From: Brachybacterium halotolerans
GTDB lineage: Bacteria; Actinomycetota; Actinomycetes; Actinomycetales; Dermabacteraceae
Assembly: GCF_016623465.1 (NCBI RefSeq)
Contig: NZ_JAEDAJ010000007.1
Location: 124,001-188,000, forward strand
Length of the DNA stretch: 64,000 nt
Reading direction: 5' to 3'
The position numbers and the translations under genes were made by a program. Positions 28,026 through 36,754 of this stretch are shown here, in pieces. Within the stretch, counting starts at the first letter, position 1. The number at the start of each line of letters is the position of its first letter. The notes under the pieces are model-generated. The model was not told where the DNA came from and searched no databases. It was given only the letters and a program-made list of their open reading frames with translations.

Positions 28026-28353
28026 CGTTGCCTCCGCGGGAATCAGGGGGAAGGGACGCGCCCATCGTGCCACGGGAAGGCGTCGCGACCGGCGCGAACA
28101 CGATGATCATCCGGCGCGGACGAGAGAAGCGGAGGGTCCGCCGAGACCGGGGAAGGACGACTCCCCGCACATCCGCCTGTGCGTCGTGGGGGCTGTCCAC
28201 AGCGGCCGTCCGTGCGCGCCGTCGCCCGGGAGTTGTCCACATCGGCGCGCCGGGAATTCCCAGACCCCGTACAGTATCGAGCGTTGAGAGGCGCATCACG
28301 GAGCCGTGCCGCGCCGGCGGGGCACGTGCACACGGAGCAATGAAGGGGACCGG
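28026..28353. promoter_or_regulatory. Divergent control region of the Tad operon with two TGTCCACA boxes
   Basis: This 328-base gap holds CTGTCCACA (28193-28201) and TTGTCCACA (28233-28241), spaced exactly 40 bases apart, and a -10 box TACAGT (28270-28275) giving a leader of about 70 bases for cpaF. TTGTCCACA is identical to the actinobacterial DnaA-box consensus. I saw no gene in the gap. Confidence 0.45.
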
Positions 28354-29583
28354 ATGGAAGCGGCGGCCATCATCGAGGCCGAGGCCAGGGAGCTGATCAG
28401 GCGGCGGGGTCTCGACGCCCGTGCCGATCAGCTCGAACCCCTCATCCGTGAGGTCGTCACCGACTACGACCAGCGCTCGGCCGGCGGCGCCGTCCCCGTC
28501 GTCCGCGATGCGGAGACCGTGGTCGCAGAGGTCGCCGCGAGGATCGGCGGCTTCGGCCCGCTCCAGGAGTTCCTCGACGACCCCGAGGTCGAGGAGATCT
28601 GGGTGAACTCGCCCAGCGAGATCTTCTGCGCGCGCTCCGGACGCAGCGAGCTCACGCCCGTGGTCCTCACGGACGACGAGGTCCGCGGGATCGTCGAGCG
28701 CATGCTCGTGAGCTCCGGCCGGCGCCTGGACCTCAGCTCCCCGTTCGTGGACGCCCTCATGTCCGACGGCAGCCGGCTGCACGTGCTCATCCCCCCGATC
28801 TCCCGCAAGCACTGGTCGGTGAACATCCGCAAGTTCGTCGCCCGCGCGCACGACATGCGCGACCTGGTGGCGCTCGGCTCCCTCACCCCGCAGGCCGCGG
28901 ACTTCCTCGACGGCGCCGTCGCCGCCGGGCTCAACGTGATCGTCTCGGGGGCGACAGGGGCAGGCAAGACCACCATGCTCAACTGTCTGGCCGCCGCGAT
29001 CGGTCCTCGCGAGCGCGTGGTCACCATCGAGGAGGTCTTCGAACTCGACCTGCGCCTGCGGGACGTCGTCGGCATGCAGACCCGACAGCCGAACCTCGAG
29101 GGCACCGGAGAGGTCACGCTGCGCCGCCTCGTGAAGGAGGCTCTGCGCATGCGGCCCAGCCGCATCGTCGTCGGGGAGGTCCGCGAGGCGGAGAGCCTCG
29201 ACATGCTCATCGCGCTGAACAGCGGGCTGCCGGGGCTGGCGAGCATCCACGCGAACTCCGCGCGCGACGCCGTCACCAAGCTGTGCACGCTGCCGCTGCT
29301 CGCCGGCGAGAACGTCTCCAGCCGCTTCGTCGTGCCCACCGTCGCCAGCTGCATCGACCTCGTCGTCCATCTCGACATCCTCCCCGGTGGCCAGCGGCAG
29401 GTGCGCGAGATCGCCGCCCTGCCCGGTCGCACGGAGGAGGGCGTCGTCGAGATCGCCGACATCTTCCATCGCAGCGGCGACGGCCGGCTCGAGCGCGGCG
29501 AGGGCTACCCGCCGCACGCCGAGCGCTTCGAGCGCGCGGGCCTGGACCTCGGGCGCCTGCTCGGCACGAGGGAGCGCGCATGA
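28354..29583 (+). CDS. cpaF: Tad pilus secretion ATPase (CpaF/TadA)
   Basis: 409 residues from the ATG at 28354 (AAGGGG nearby). The N-terminal domain includes GFGPLQEFLDDPEVEEIWVN, and the ATPase domain has Walker A SGATGAGKTT (198-207), an Asp box region (VVTIEEVFELDLRL), Walker B-type RIVVGEVREAESLDMLIALNSG (in pieces) and the His box near SIHANSARDAVTKL. It is the hexameric motor that drives both assembly and retraction of Tad (type IVc) pili. First gene of the operon; its stop overlaps the tadB start by four bases. Confidence 0.93.
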   Translation: MEAAAIIEAEARELIRRRGLDARADQLEPLIREVVTDYDQRSAGGAVPVVRDAETVVAEVAARIGGFGPLQEFLDDPEVEEIWVNSPSEIFCARSGRSELTPVVLTDDEVRGIVERMLVSSGRRLDLSSPFVDALMSDGSRLHVLIPPISRKHWSVNIRKFVARAHDMRDLVALGSLTPQAADFLDGAVAAGLNVIVSGATGAGKTTMLNCLAAAIGPRERVVTIEEVFELDLRLRDVVGMQTRQPNLEGTGEVTLRRLVKEALRMRPSRIVVGEVREAESLDMLIALNSGLPGLASIHANSARDAVTKLCTLPLLAGENVSSRFVVPTVASCIDLVVHLDILPGGQRQVREIAALPGRTEEGVVEIADIFHRSGDGRLERGEGYPPHAERFERAGLDLGRLLGTRERA

Positions 29584-30452
29584 TCGACGGCGCGTTCATC
29601 GGCCTCGTCGCGGGGATCGGGCTGCTGCTCGTGTGGCTCGCCTTCGGGGAGTCCCCCGCGCACGAGCCCCGGCACGGACCGGTCTCGCGATGGCTGGATC
29701 GCGTGCGCGACGACCTCATCGCCGTGGGGCTCGGCTCCGTGCCCGCGGGCGCCGTCCCCGTCATGTGCCTGGGCCTCGGTCTCGCTGTCATGATCCTCGT
29801 CTGGTCGATCTCCGGTGCGACGGTCCCGGCCGCGGCGATCGGTGCCGTGGTCAGCGTGCTCCCTCCGATCCTGCTGCGCGCTCTCGCACGCCGGCGCCGC
29901 ACCCAGCTGCGCGAGCTCTGGCCCGAGGTCGTGGACCACATGAACTCCGCGATCCGCGCCGGCATGTCCCTGCCCGAGGCGCTCGCCCAGGTGGGGAGGC
30001 GGGGGCCGGAGGAGCTGCGCCCTCCCTTTGAGGAGTTCGGGAGGGACTACCAGGTCAGCGGTGACTTCGCGAGCAGCCTCGATCGCCTCAAGGATCGCCT
30101 CGCGGATCCGGTCGCCGATCGCATCGTCGAGGCCCTGCGCGTCACCCGCGACGTGGGCGGCACTGACCTCTCCGTGCTGCTGCGCACCCTCTCCGCCTTC
30201 CTGCGGGAGGACGCCCGCACCCGCGCCGAGCTCGAGGCCCGCCAGTCCTGGACCGTGAACGCCTCCCGGCTCGCGCTGGCCGCCCCCTGGATCGTGCTCG
30301 CGCTCATGTCCACCCGGCCGCAGGCCGCGCAGGCCTACGACTCGACCGCCGGGCTCGTCGTCATCGTCTGCGCGGGCGTCGTCTCCGTGATCGCCTACCG
30401 CGTCATGCTGCTCATCGCCCGCCTCCCGCAGGACGAGAGGGTGCTGCGATGA
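29580..30452 (+). CDS. tadB: Tad pilus platform protein TadB (type II secretion F domain)
   Basis: 290 residues from the ATG at 29580. Two N-terminal helices (about 5-22 and 55-100), a cytoplasmic T2SSF domain (about 125-235: LWPEVVDHMNSAIRAGMSLPEAL, then VSGDFASSLDRLKDRLADPVADRIVEALR, in pieces) and two C-terminal helices. TadB forms the inner-membrane platform with TadC on which CpaF acts. It has four-base overlaps with both neighbours, so the operon is tightly coupled. Confidence 0.9.
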   Translation: MIDGAFIGLVAGIGLLLVWLAFGESPAHEPRHGPVSRWLDRVRDDLIAVGLGSVPAGAVPVMCLGLGLAVMILVWSISGATVPAAAIGAVVSVLPPILLRALARRRRTQLRELWPEVVDHMNSAIRAGMSLPEALAQVGRRGPEELRPPFEEFGRDYQVSGDFASSLDRLKDRLADPVADRIVEALRVTRDVGGTDLSVLLRTLSAFLREDARTRAELEARQSWTVNASRLALAAPWIVLALMSTRPQAAQAYDSTAGLVVIVCAGVVSVIAYRVMLLIARLPQDERVLR

Positions 30453-31393
30453 GCGGGGCGGCACCCGTGCTGATCGGGGCGGGGATCGGACTGGTCGCGG
30501 GCCTCGGCCTCGCCCTCGTGGTGGTCGGCAACCCGTGGCTGCGCCGGCGCGACCTCGCCGCCCGCATCGATCCCTACCTGCGTCGCGACCGCGGCAGCGC
30601 GCTGCTCGAGCACGGTGCCTCCGCCTCCGGGGCCCGCACCTTCGTGCGCACCCTCCTCGGCCCCGTCGCACAGCGCATGCTGGGCCTGCTCGAGCGCCTC
30701 ACGGGCGGATCCGAGCAGCTCGAGAAGAGGCTGCGCATGGCCGGCCGCACCAGCGGCATCGAGGCGTTCCGCGTCGAACAGGTCCTCTGGGGCATCGCCG
30801 GGCTCGTCGTCGGGCTCGTCCTCGCCTTCGTCGCCGTCGGCGCGCGCGGCGCGAGTCCGCTGCTGGGACTTCTCATCGTCCTGCTCGGGGGCGTGATCGG
30901 GATCGTGGGCCGCGATCACCTCCTGCAGCGCACCGTGGCCCGTCGCGCAGCCCGCATGGCCCGCGAGTTCCCGACCCTCGCGGACCTGCTCGCGCTCGCC
31001 GTCGCCGCCGGGGAGAGCCCCGTGGCGGCGATGGAGAGGGTCGCGCGCTCCAGCCGAGGCGCCCTGCCCGAGGAGTTCGGGCGCACCGTGGCGGAGATCC
31101 GCGCCGGCTCGAGCGTCTCCCAGGCCCTCGTCCAGCTCGGCAATCGCACACCCCTCGAGGCGCTCGCGCGCTTCGGGGAGGGCGTCTCGATCGCCATCGA
31201 GCGCGGCACTCCGCTCGCAGAGGTGCTGCGGGCGCAGGCACAGGACGCCCGGGAGGCCTCCAAGCGCGACCTCATGGAGCTCGCCGGCCGCCGCGAGATC
31301 CTGATGATGGTCCCCGTGGTGTTCTTCGTACTGCCGCTGGTGATCGTCTTCGCCATCTTCCCCGGCCTCGCCGTCCTGGACATCGCTCTGTGA
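30449..31393 (+). CDS. tadC: Tad pilus platform protein TadC (type II secretion F domain)
   Basis: 314 residues. N-terminal helix (about 5-25), two central helices (about 110-150) and a T2SSF domain (about 170-290: EFPTLADLLALAVAAGESPVAAMERVA, then GSSVSQALVQLGNRTPLEALARFGEGV, in pieces) ending in a hydrophobic helix (VPVVFFVLPLVIVFAIFPGLAVLDIAL). TadC partners TadB in the pilus platform. An 88-base gap with a strong ribosome-binding site separates it from the pilin gene, consistent with higher pilin synthesis. Confidence 0.9.
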   Translation: MSGAAPVLIGAGIGLVAGLGLALVVVGNPWLRRRDLAARIDPYLRRDRGSALLEHGASASGARTFVRTLLGPVAQRMLGLLERLTGGSEQLEKRLRMAGRTSGIEAFRVEQVLWGIAGLVVGLVLAFVAVGARGASPLLGLLIVLLGGVIGIVGRDHLLQRTVARRAARMAREFPTLADLLALAVAAGESPVAAMERVARSSRGALPEEFGRTVAEIRAGSSVSQALVQLGNRTPLEALARFGEGVSIAIERGTPLAEVLRAQAQDAREASKRDLMELAGRREILMMVPVVFFVLPLVIVFAIFPGLAVLDIAL

Positions 31394-31481
31394 GCGCCCA
31401 TGACCAGCTCCCGTTCCTCCCCACCCACCCTCCCCATCCCTGACCCCATGCGCCGCGCCACCGCGGCAGAAGGAGAGCACC

Positions 31482-31730
31482 ATGACGATCCACCGACTGA
31501 CGATGCACCGCACGCCCCCCGCATCCCTGCGCGTCGGGCCTCGCCACCGGCGCCCGATACCCGCGAGCTCCCGGGCCTCCCTGGCGGACGAGCGCGGGGA
31601 CGTGCCCGGCTGGGTGATGATCACCCTGATGACGGCGGCGATCGTCGTCGCCCTGTGGGCCGTGGCCTCCGATCAGATCGTGCAGATCTTCAACAACGCC
31701 ATGGAGCCCTTCCTGAACCGGAAGCTCTGA
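31482..31730 (+). CDS. Flp-type pilin-like small membrane protein
   Basis: 82 residues from the ATG at 31482, preceded by a strong AGAAGGAG site. A basic leader of about 37 residues ends in the sequence DERGDVPGW, and a hydrophobic helix of about 20 residues (VMITLMTAAIVVALWAV) and a short polar end follow. Position between TadC and TadE genes and the leader/helix layout suggest the Flp pilin. Cleavage would be after the glycine in ERG; the conserved glutamate at +5 of usual Flp pilins is absent. A downstream ATG at 31500 is possible. No prepilin peptidase gene is in the window. Confidence 0.68.
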   Translation: MTIHRLTMHRTPPASLRVGPRHRRPIPASSRASLADERGDVPGWVMITLMTAAIVVALWAVASDQIVQIFNNAMEPFLNRKL

Positions 31731-31747
31731 GCACCCGCGCCGGTGCG

Positions 31748-32128
31748 TTGCGCCGTCGACTGCGCGATGACGAAGGGTCCGCCGTCGTCGAGTTCCCGCT
31801 CGTCGCCGTGCTGATCATCGTGATCGCGCTGACGATCATCCAGTGCGCGCTGGTGGTGCATACCCGCAACACGCTGACAGATGCCGCCGTGCAGGCGGCG
31901 CACACGGCCTCGCTCGAGGGCAATTCGCCCGCGGACGGCGAGGTGCGCGGCGCGCAGCTCGTCCACGACCGCTTCGGCGAGGACTACGAGGTCGACGTCG
32001 AGGCCGACGAGGACGGCGACGGAGTGATCCGCGTCCGCGTCAGCGCCTCGTTCCCGCTCGTCGGGCTGCTCGGCCCCGCCGGCACGATGCACGTGGACGG
32101 CCATGCGATCGATGAGGACACCTGGTGA
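31748..32128 (+). CDS. TadE-like pseudopilin
   Basis: About 126 residues. The frame has no ATG or GTG near the start; a TTG at 31748 gives the expected basic start LRRRLRDDEGSAVVEFPLV, and a CTG at 31727 overlapping the pilin stop is the alternative. The GSAVVEF cleavage-site motif with E at +5 and the following helix (LIIVIALTIIQCALVV) are diagnostic of TadE. The rest is an extracytoplasmic domain. TadE/F are minor pseudopilins processed by the prepilin peptidase and needed for pilus assembly. The end overlaps the next GTG start. Confidence 0.8.
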   Translation: MRRRLRDDEGSAVVEFPLVAVLIIVIALTIIQCALVVHTRNTLTDAAVQAAHTASLEGNSPADGEVRGAQLVHDRFGEDYEVDVEADEDGDGVIRVRVSASFPLVGLLGPAGTMHVDGHAIDEDTW

Positions 32129-32730
32129 GCGGACGCGACAGGGATCGCCGTGCCCGGTGCCGGGGGCGGTCGGACCTCCGCCTGCCCCAGGGAGTGCGAG
32201 CGCTGCGCTCACGACTCGCCCGCGAGGACGGCAACGCGCTCGTGGAGTTCGTCGCGCTCTCGGTGATCCTGCTGATCCCCTCCCTCTACCTCGTGCTCTC
32301 GCTCGGATCGGTGCAGGGCGCGGTGTTCGCCGCCGATGTGATCGCGCGCGACGCCGCCCGGATCCACGCCACCGAGCCGGACGCGTCCCGGGCCGAGGCC
32401 CGCACCGAGGCCATGGTGAGGATGACCCTCGAGGACCATGGGCTGTCCTCGCAGGACGCCGTCACCATCCGCTGCTCGAAGGACCCGTGCTCCGCGGCCG
32501 GCAGCGAGGTCACCGCGGAGGTGACGATCGGCGTGCCCATCCCCGGCCTCGGACCGATGCTCGGAGCGGACGGCCCCGTGCACGTCGGTGCCGAGCACGT
32601 CGTCGAGGCCGACCAGTTCCGGGCGCCGGGAGAACGCGCCGGGAAGGATGGAGAGGGCGACGTCCCTGCGGCCGACGACGCTCCGAGGGCCTCGCGACCC
32701 GGAGACCAGGAGCGAGGCGACGACTCATGA
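32125..32730 (+). CDS. TadE/TadF-like pseudopilin
   Basis: 201 residues from a GTG at 32125 (GAGG upstream). A long basic leader (about 36 residues) ends with EDGNALVEFVAL, the pseudopilin motif with E at +5, followed by a membrane helix (SVILLIPSLYLVLSLG). The extracytoplasmic part contains a cysteine pair (IRCSKDPCS), probably disulfide-bonded, and a hydrophilic low-complexity tail of about 35 residues. A minor pilin of the Tad system. It overlaps both neighbours by four bases. Confidence 0.78.
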   Translation: MSGRDRDRRARCRGRSDLRLPQGVRALRSRLAREDGNALVEFVALSVILLIPSLYLVLSLGSVQGAVFAADVIARDAARIHATEPDASRAEARTEAMVRMTLEDHGLSSQDAVTIRCSKDPCSAAGSEVTAEVTIGVPIPGLGPMLGADGPVHVGAEHVVEADQFRAPGERAGKDGEGDVPAADDAPRASRPGDQERGDDS

Positions 32731-33218
32731 GCGTGCGACGGAGACAGCTCGGCTCCTCGAGCACGGGACCCCTCGCGCGACTGCGCACCGCACTCGGCCG
32801 GGACACGGGCACGATGACCGTGCTGACCACCGGCGTGCTCGTCGTGATCCTGATGGTGATCGGCGTGGGCACCGCCATCACGGGCGTCCAGCTGGAGAGG
32901 AACCGCCTGCAGAACGCGGCCGACGGCGCGGCCCTCGCGGCCTCGCAGGCGTATGGCGAGGACTCCGTCTACGAGGACGGTCCCACCTCCCTGCGGAGCA
33001 CGGACGTGCGCCGCGAGGCCGAGGAGTACCTCGAGTCCTATCCGCCGGGATCGACCCACACCCGCGACATCCACGTCGAGGATGCCCGGGTCCTCGAGGA
33101 CGGCAGCGTCGAGGTGCGCCTCGGGGCCGTCACGGATCCTCCGCTGATCGGCTGGATCACCCGCACGGGGGTCATCACCATCCCGCTGGACGTGAGCGGG
33201 AGCGCCCGGTCCGACTGA
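32727..33218 (+). CDS. TadG-like pilus assembly protein
   Basis: 163 residues from the ATG at 32727. A basic leader (GRDTGTMTVLTTGVLVVILMVIGVGTAITGVQLERNRLQNAADGAALAASQAYG, shown here only to mark the GTMTVLTTG helix and the ERNRLQNAADGAALA motif) is typical of TadG/Flp-pilus proteins with an N-terminal helix and a mostly beta extracytoplasmic domain. It is shorter than full TadG, lacking a von Willebrand-type domain. Last gene of the Tad operon. Confidence 0.78.
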   Translation: MSVRRRQLGSSSTGPLARLRTALGRDTGTMTVLTTGVLVVILMVIGVGTAITGVQLERNRLQNAADGAALAASQAYGEDSVYEDGPTSLRSTDVRREAEEYLESYPPGSTHTRDIHVEDARVLEDGSVEVRLGAVTDPPLIGWITRTGVITIPLDVSGSARSD

Positions 33219-33295
33219 ACGCACGATCCCGCGGGAAGCACCCGAACAGACACCACGGCGGATCCCGCGCCGCCGACCACAAGGAGCCAGATCGC

Positions 33296-34450
33296 ATGCC
33301 GACCGTCCTCATCGCCCCCGACAAGTTCAAGGGCTCCCTGAGCGCCGCAGAGGTCGCGGCCGCCCTCTCCCGCGGCATCGCCGCGACCAGCCCCGATGCG
33401 CGCACCGATCTGCTCCCGATCGCCGACGGCGGCGACGGCACCGTGGAGGCCGCGCTCGCCGCCGGGTTCACCGCCTACGAGGCCCGGATCGCCGGGCCGA
33501 CGGGAGAGCCGATCACCGCGCGCTGGGCCCAGAGCGGCACCGAGGCGGTCCTCGAGCTCGCCGAGACCTCCGGCCTGCGCCGTCTGCCCGGCGACGCCGC
33601 CGGCCGCACGCTCCTCGACCATGCCCGTGCGAGCACCCGCGGACTGGGCGAGCTGATCCTCGCCGCCCGCGACGCGGGTGCCGCGCACCTGGTCATCGGA
33701 CTCGGCGGCAGTGCGAGCACCGATGGCGGCGCAGGTCTCCTCGCAGCCCTCGGCGCCCGGCTCCTCGACGGCGACGGTACTCCGATCCCCGACGGCCATG
33801 ACGGCCTCGCGGGCGTCGCGAGCGCGGATCTCGGCCCGGCCCTCGCAGCCCTCGAGGGCGTGCACCTCGAGGCGGCGTGCGACGTCACCAACCCCCTGCT
33901 CGGGCCCGACGGCGCCGCCGCGGTCTTCGGCCCGCAGAAGGGACTCGCCGACGCCGACATCCGGACGGCCGACGAGATCCTCGGCCGCTGGGCCGACGCC
34001 GTCGAGCAGGCGAGCACGGGCCCGTCGGCCCCGACGCCCCTGCGCGAGCGCCCCGGCGCCGGTGCCGCCGGCGGCACCGGGTTCGCGCTCTACGCGCTCG
34101 GCGCGGACTTCGTCTCCGGGGCCGACGCGGTCCTCGACCTGCTCGGCTTCGACGCAGCCCTCGCGCGCGCCGACGTCGTCATCACGGGGGAGGGGCGGCT
34201 CGACCGCCAGACCCTCTCGGGCAAGGGGCCCGCCGAGGTCGCGCGCCGCGCGGCGGACGCGGGTGCCCGGGTGATCGCCATCGCGGGCTCCCTCGAGCTC
34301 GCGCCGGACGAGCTCGAGGGAGCCGGCATCGACCTCGCCCTGGACCTCCTCTCCCGCGCTCGCGACGTCGAGGACGCGATGGATCGCACCGCGCAGCTGC
34401 TGGAGGACGTCGGCCGGGAGATCGGCGAGGACGTGGGCGGGGAGGGTTGA
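33296..34450 (+). CDS. Glycerate kinase
   Basis: 384 residues from the ATG at 33296, with AAGGAG upstream. The start [17 protein letters not shown], the [15 protein letters not shown] segment, [16 protein letters not shown] near 125 and the [21 protein letters not shown] segment near 290 are the hallmarks of the GlxK/GarK family, which phosphorylates D-glycerate (usually to 2-phosphoglycerate) in glyoxylate and serine catabolism. Length matches the family. Genes on either side (Tad pilus, RF2) do not suggest a pathway link. Confidence 0.94.
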   Translation: MPTVLIAPDKFKGSLSAAEVAAALSRGIAATSPDARTDLLPIADGGDGTVEAALAAGFTAYEARIAGPTGEPITARWAQSGTEAVLELAETSGLRRLPGDAAGRTLLDHARASTRGLGELILAARDAGAAHLVIGLGGSASTDGGAGLLAALGARLLDGDGTPIPDGHDGLAGVASADLGPALAALEGVHLEAACDVTNPLLGPDGAAAVFGPQKGLADADIRTADEILGRWADAVEQASTGPSAPTPLRERPGAGAAGGTGFALYALGADFVSGADAVLDLLGFDAALARADVVITGEGRLDRQTLSGKGPAEVARRAADAGARVIAIAGSLELAPDELEGAGIDLALDLLSRARDVEDAMDRTAQLLEDVGREIGEDVGGEG

Positions 34451-34512
34451 CGGCCGAGCGCGCGGTGACGCATCCGATCCCGCGCCCCGCCCGGCGTGCA
34501 GGCGCTCTCCCG

Positions 34513-34526
34513 TAGACTCGCCTCTC
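34513..34526 (+). promoter_or_regulatory. -10 box, leaderless prfB start
   Basis: TAGACT (34513-34518) ends eight bases before the prfB GTG and no ribosome-binding site is present. Confidence 0.5.
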
Positions 34527-35651
34527 GTGGCGACCATCGACTTCACCGAAGAGATCCAGCACCTGCGCACGACCCTGGGGTCGATCGAGAAGGTGACGGA
34601 CCTCGACGCCCTCAAGGCGAGGATCGCCGATCTCGAGCAGCAGGCCTCGGCTCCCGACCTCTGGGACGACGTCGAGAACGCGCAGAAGGTCTCCGCGGCC
34701 CTGTCGCACGCGCAGAGCGAGCTGCGCCGCATCGACGACCTCTCCTCCCGCATCGACGACCTCGAGGTCATGGTCGAGCTCGCCGCGGAGGAGGACGACG
34801 CCGAGACCGCCGACGAGGCGGAGAAGGAGCTGACCTCGATCCGCCGCACCCTCGACGAGCTCGAGGTGCGCACCTTGCTCTCCGGCGAGTACGACGAGCG
34901 CAACGCCGTGGTCACGATCCGCGCGGGCGCCGGCGGCGTCGACGCCGCGGACTTCGCCGAGATGCTCCTGCGCATGTACCTGCGCTGGGCCGAGCGCCAC
35001 GGCTACCCGACCAAGGTCATGGACACCTCCTACGCCGAGGAGGCCGGGCTGAAGTCGGTGACCTTCGAGGTCTCCGCCCCCTACGCCTACGGCAACCTCT
35101 CGGTCGAGGGCGGCACCCACCGGCTCGTGCGCATCAGCCCCTTCGACAACCAGGGGCGGCGCCAGACCTCCTTCGCCGCGGTCGAGGTGATCCCGCTGAT
35201 CGAGTCGACCGACTCCATCGAGATCCCTGACAACGACCTCAAGGTCGATGTGTTCCGCTCCTCGGGACCCGGCGGGCAGAGCGTGAACACGACCGACTCG
35301 GCCGTGCGCATGACCCACCTCCCCACGGGCACCGTGGTCTCGATGCAGGACGAGAAGTCGCAGATCCAGAACCGCGCGGCCGCCCTGCGCGTCATGCAGT
35401 CCCGCCTGCTGCTGCTGAAGAAGGCCGAGGAGGCCGCCGAGCGCAAGGAGCTCGCGGGCGACGTCAAGGCCAGCTGGGGCGACCAGATGCGCTCCTACGT
35501 GCTGAACCCGTACCAGATGGTCAAGGACCTGCGCACCGAGCACCAGGAGGGCAACCCCTCCGCCGTGTTCGACGGCGAGATTGACGAGCTCATCGAGGCC
35601 GGCATCCGCTGGCGCGTCGGCCAGCAGAAGGCCGAGGCGGCGGAGGGCTGA
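34527..35651 (+). CDS. prfB: Peptide chain release factor 2
   Basis: 374 residues. The stop-codon recognition tripeptide is SPF (204-206), specific for RF2 (UGA/UAA), and the catalytic GGQ is at 249-251 ([16 protein letters not shown]). Domain 1 is a coiled-coil bundle. The frame is continuous from the GTG, so the programmed +1 frameshift that autoregulates prfB in many bacteria is absent, as is usual for actinobacteria. prfB-ftsE-ftsX-M23-smpB is a conserved actinobacterial gene order. Confidence 0.96.
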   Translation: MATIDFTEEIQHLRTTLGSIEKVTDLDALKARIADLEQQASAPDLWDDVENAQKVSAALSHAQSELRRIDDLSSRIDDLEVMVELAAEEDDAETADEAEKELTSIRRTLDELEVRTLLSGEYDERNAVVTIRAGAGGVDAADFAEMLLRMYLRWAERHGYPTKVMDTSYAEEAGLKSVTFEVSAPYAYGNLSVEGGTHRLVRISPFDNQGRRQTSFAAVEVIPLIESTDSIEIPDNDLKVDVFRSSGPGGQSVNTTDSAVRMTHLPTGTVVSMQDEKSQIQNRAAALRVMQSRLLLLKKAEEAAERKELAGDVKASWGDQMRSYVLNPYQMVKDLRTEHQEGNPSAVFDGEIDELIEAGIRWRVGQQKAEAAEG

Positions 35652-35740
35652 GAGGCCGCCCGCCTCCACGGCCCGACGCCTTGACCAAGGTTTGACCCGG
35701 CGCCTGCGCGCGCCCGCGCGGCGTCGGCGCTGATCGACCC

Positions 35741-35746
35741 TAGCCT
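35741..35746 (+). promoter_or_regulatory. -10 box of the ftsEX operon
   Basis: TAGCCT at 35741-35746 predicts a transcript start near 35753 and a leader of about 30 bases before the ftsE GTG. Confidence 0.35.
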
Positions 35747-35782
35747 GGTCGGGTACGCACCCCCGAAACCCCCAAGGCCGCC

Positions 35783-36754
35783 GTGATCCGCTTCGACGAC
35801 GTCTCCAAGACGTACCTGCGAGGACAGTCGCCCGCGCTGCAGGACATCGACCTCGAGTTCGCGCGCGGGGAGTTCGCCTTCCTCGTCGGGGCCTCGGGCT
35901 CCGGCAAGTCCTCCCTTATGCGCCTCGTGCTCAAGGAGGCCACCCCCACGCGCGGCAGCGTGCACGTCGCGGGCAAGGACCTCGCCCGGATCCCCTCGTG
36001 GCGCGTCCCCGCGCTGCGCCGCGAGATCGGCATGGTCTTCCAGGACTTCCGGCTGCTGCCCTCCAAGAACGCCTACCAGAACATCGAGTTCGCGCTCGCG
36101 GTGATCGGCACGCCCCGCCGCGTGGTGCGCCGCCTGGTCCCCGAGATGCTGGAGATGGTGGGCCTCGAGGACAAGGGCCGGCGCATGCCCCACGAGCTCT
36201 CCGGCGGCGAGCAGCAGCGCGTGGCGATCGCCCGCGCCTACGTCAACCGCCCCTCGATCCTGCTGGCCGACGAGCCCACCGGCAACCTCGACCCGGCGAC
36301 CGCCGAGGGCATCCTCGACCTGCTCGCGCAGATCAACGAGCGCGGGACCACCGTGCTCATGGCCACCCATGACCGCGCGGCCGTGGACCGCATGCGCCGC
36401 CGCGTCGTCGAGCTCGTCGACGGGCGCGTCGTCCGCGACGAGGCCGAGGGCACGTACGAGTCCCCGACCCCCGTGAGCGTCATCTCCGGGAACGTCGAGG
36501 ACGGGGACGATCCGACCGAGGGCGACGCCGGGGGCGAGAAGCCGGCCGGCGTGGGCTCGGTCGCCGCGGGCTCCGCCGCCGCAGTGTCCGGCGCCGCAGC
36601 GTCCGGCTCCGCAGGATCCGATGTCGTCGAGGAGGAGCTGGTGCCCGACGCCCGTCCCCGCGACCTGCTGGACGAGGCCGAGGAGGCCTTCTCCGAGGAG
36701 GCGCTGGCCGAGGACCTCCCGCACGCCTCCGACCGCGAGGAGGGCGCACGATGA
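35783..36754 (+). CDS. ftsE: Cell division ATP-binding protein FtsE with C-terminal extension
   Basis: 323 residues; typical FtsE is about 225-230. The ATPase (1 to about 228) is complete: Walker A GASGSGKS (36-43), signature LSGGEQQRVAIA, Walker B ILLADEPTGNLDP and H-loop TH. With FtsX it controls peptidoglycan hydrolases at the septum. The additional 95 residues are disordered, rich in Ala/Ser/Gly and then strongly acidic (VVEEELVPDARPRDLLDEAEEAFSEE in part). The GTG start overlaps no gene; the stop overlaps ftsX by four bases. Confidence 0.94.
   Translation: MIRFDDVSKTYLRGQSPALQDIDLEFARGEFAFLVGASGSGKSSLMRLVLKEATPTRGSVHVAGKDLARIPSWRVPALRREIGMVFQDFRLLPSKNAYQNIEFALAVIGTPRRVVRRLVPEMLEMVGLEDKGRRMPHELSGGEQQRVAIARAYVNRPSILLADEPTGNLDPATAEGILDLLAQINERGTTVLMATHDRAAVDRMRRRVVELVDGRVVRDEAEGTYESPTPVSVISGNVEDGDDPTEGDAGGEKPAGVGSVAAGSAAAVSGAAASGSAGSDVVEEELVPDARPRDLLDEAEEAFSEEALAEDLPHASDREEGAR

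Noticed and set aside
28193-28241. Replication origin based on DnaA-box-like motifs
   Set aside because: Only two boxes, no A+T-rich unwinding region and no dnaA, dnaN or gyrase genes nearby.
26683-29517. 944-codon minus-strand frame across YihY and cpaF
   Set aside because: It runs through the divergent promoter and the opposite strand of cpaF; the YihY protein is in another frame with clear helices.
34527-34620. Programmed frameshift in prfB
   Set aside because: The gene is open from the GTG start without an internal TGA, and there is no slippery CTTTGA-like site.
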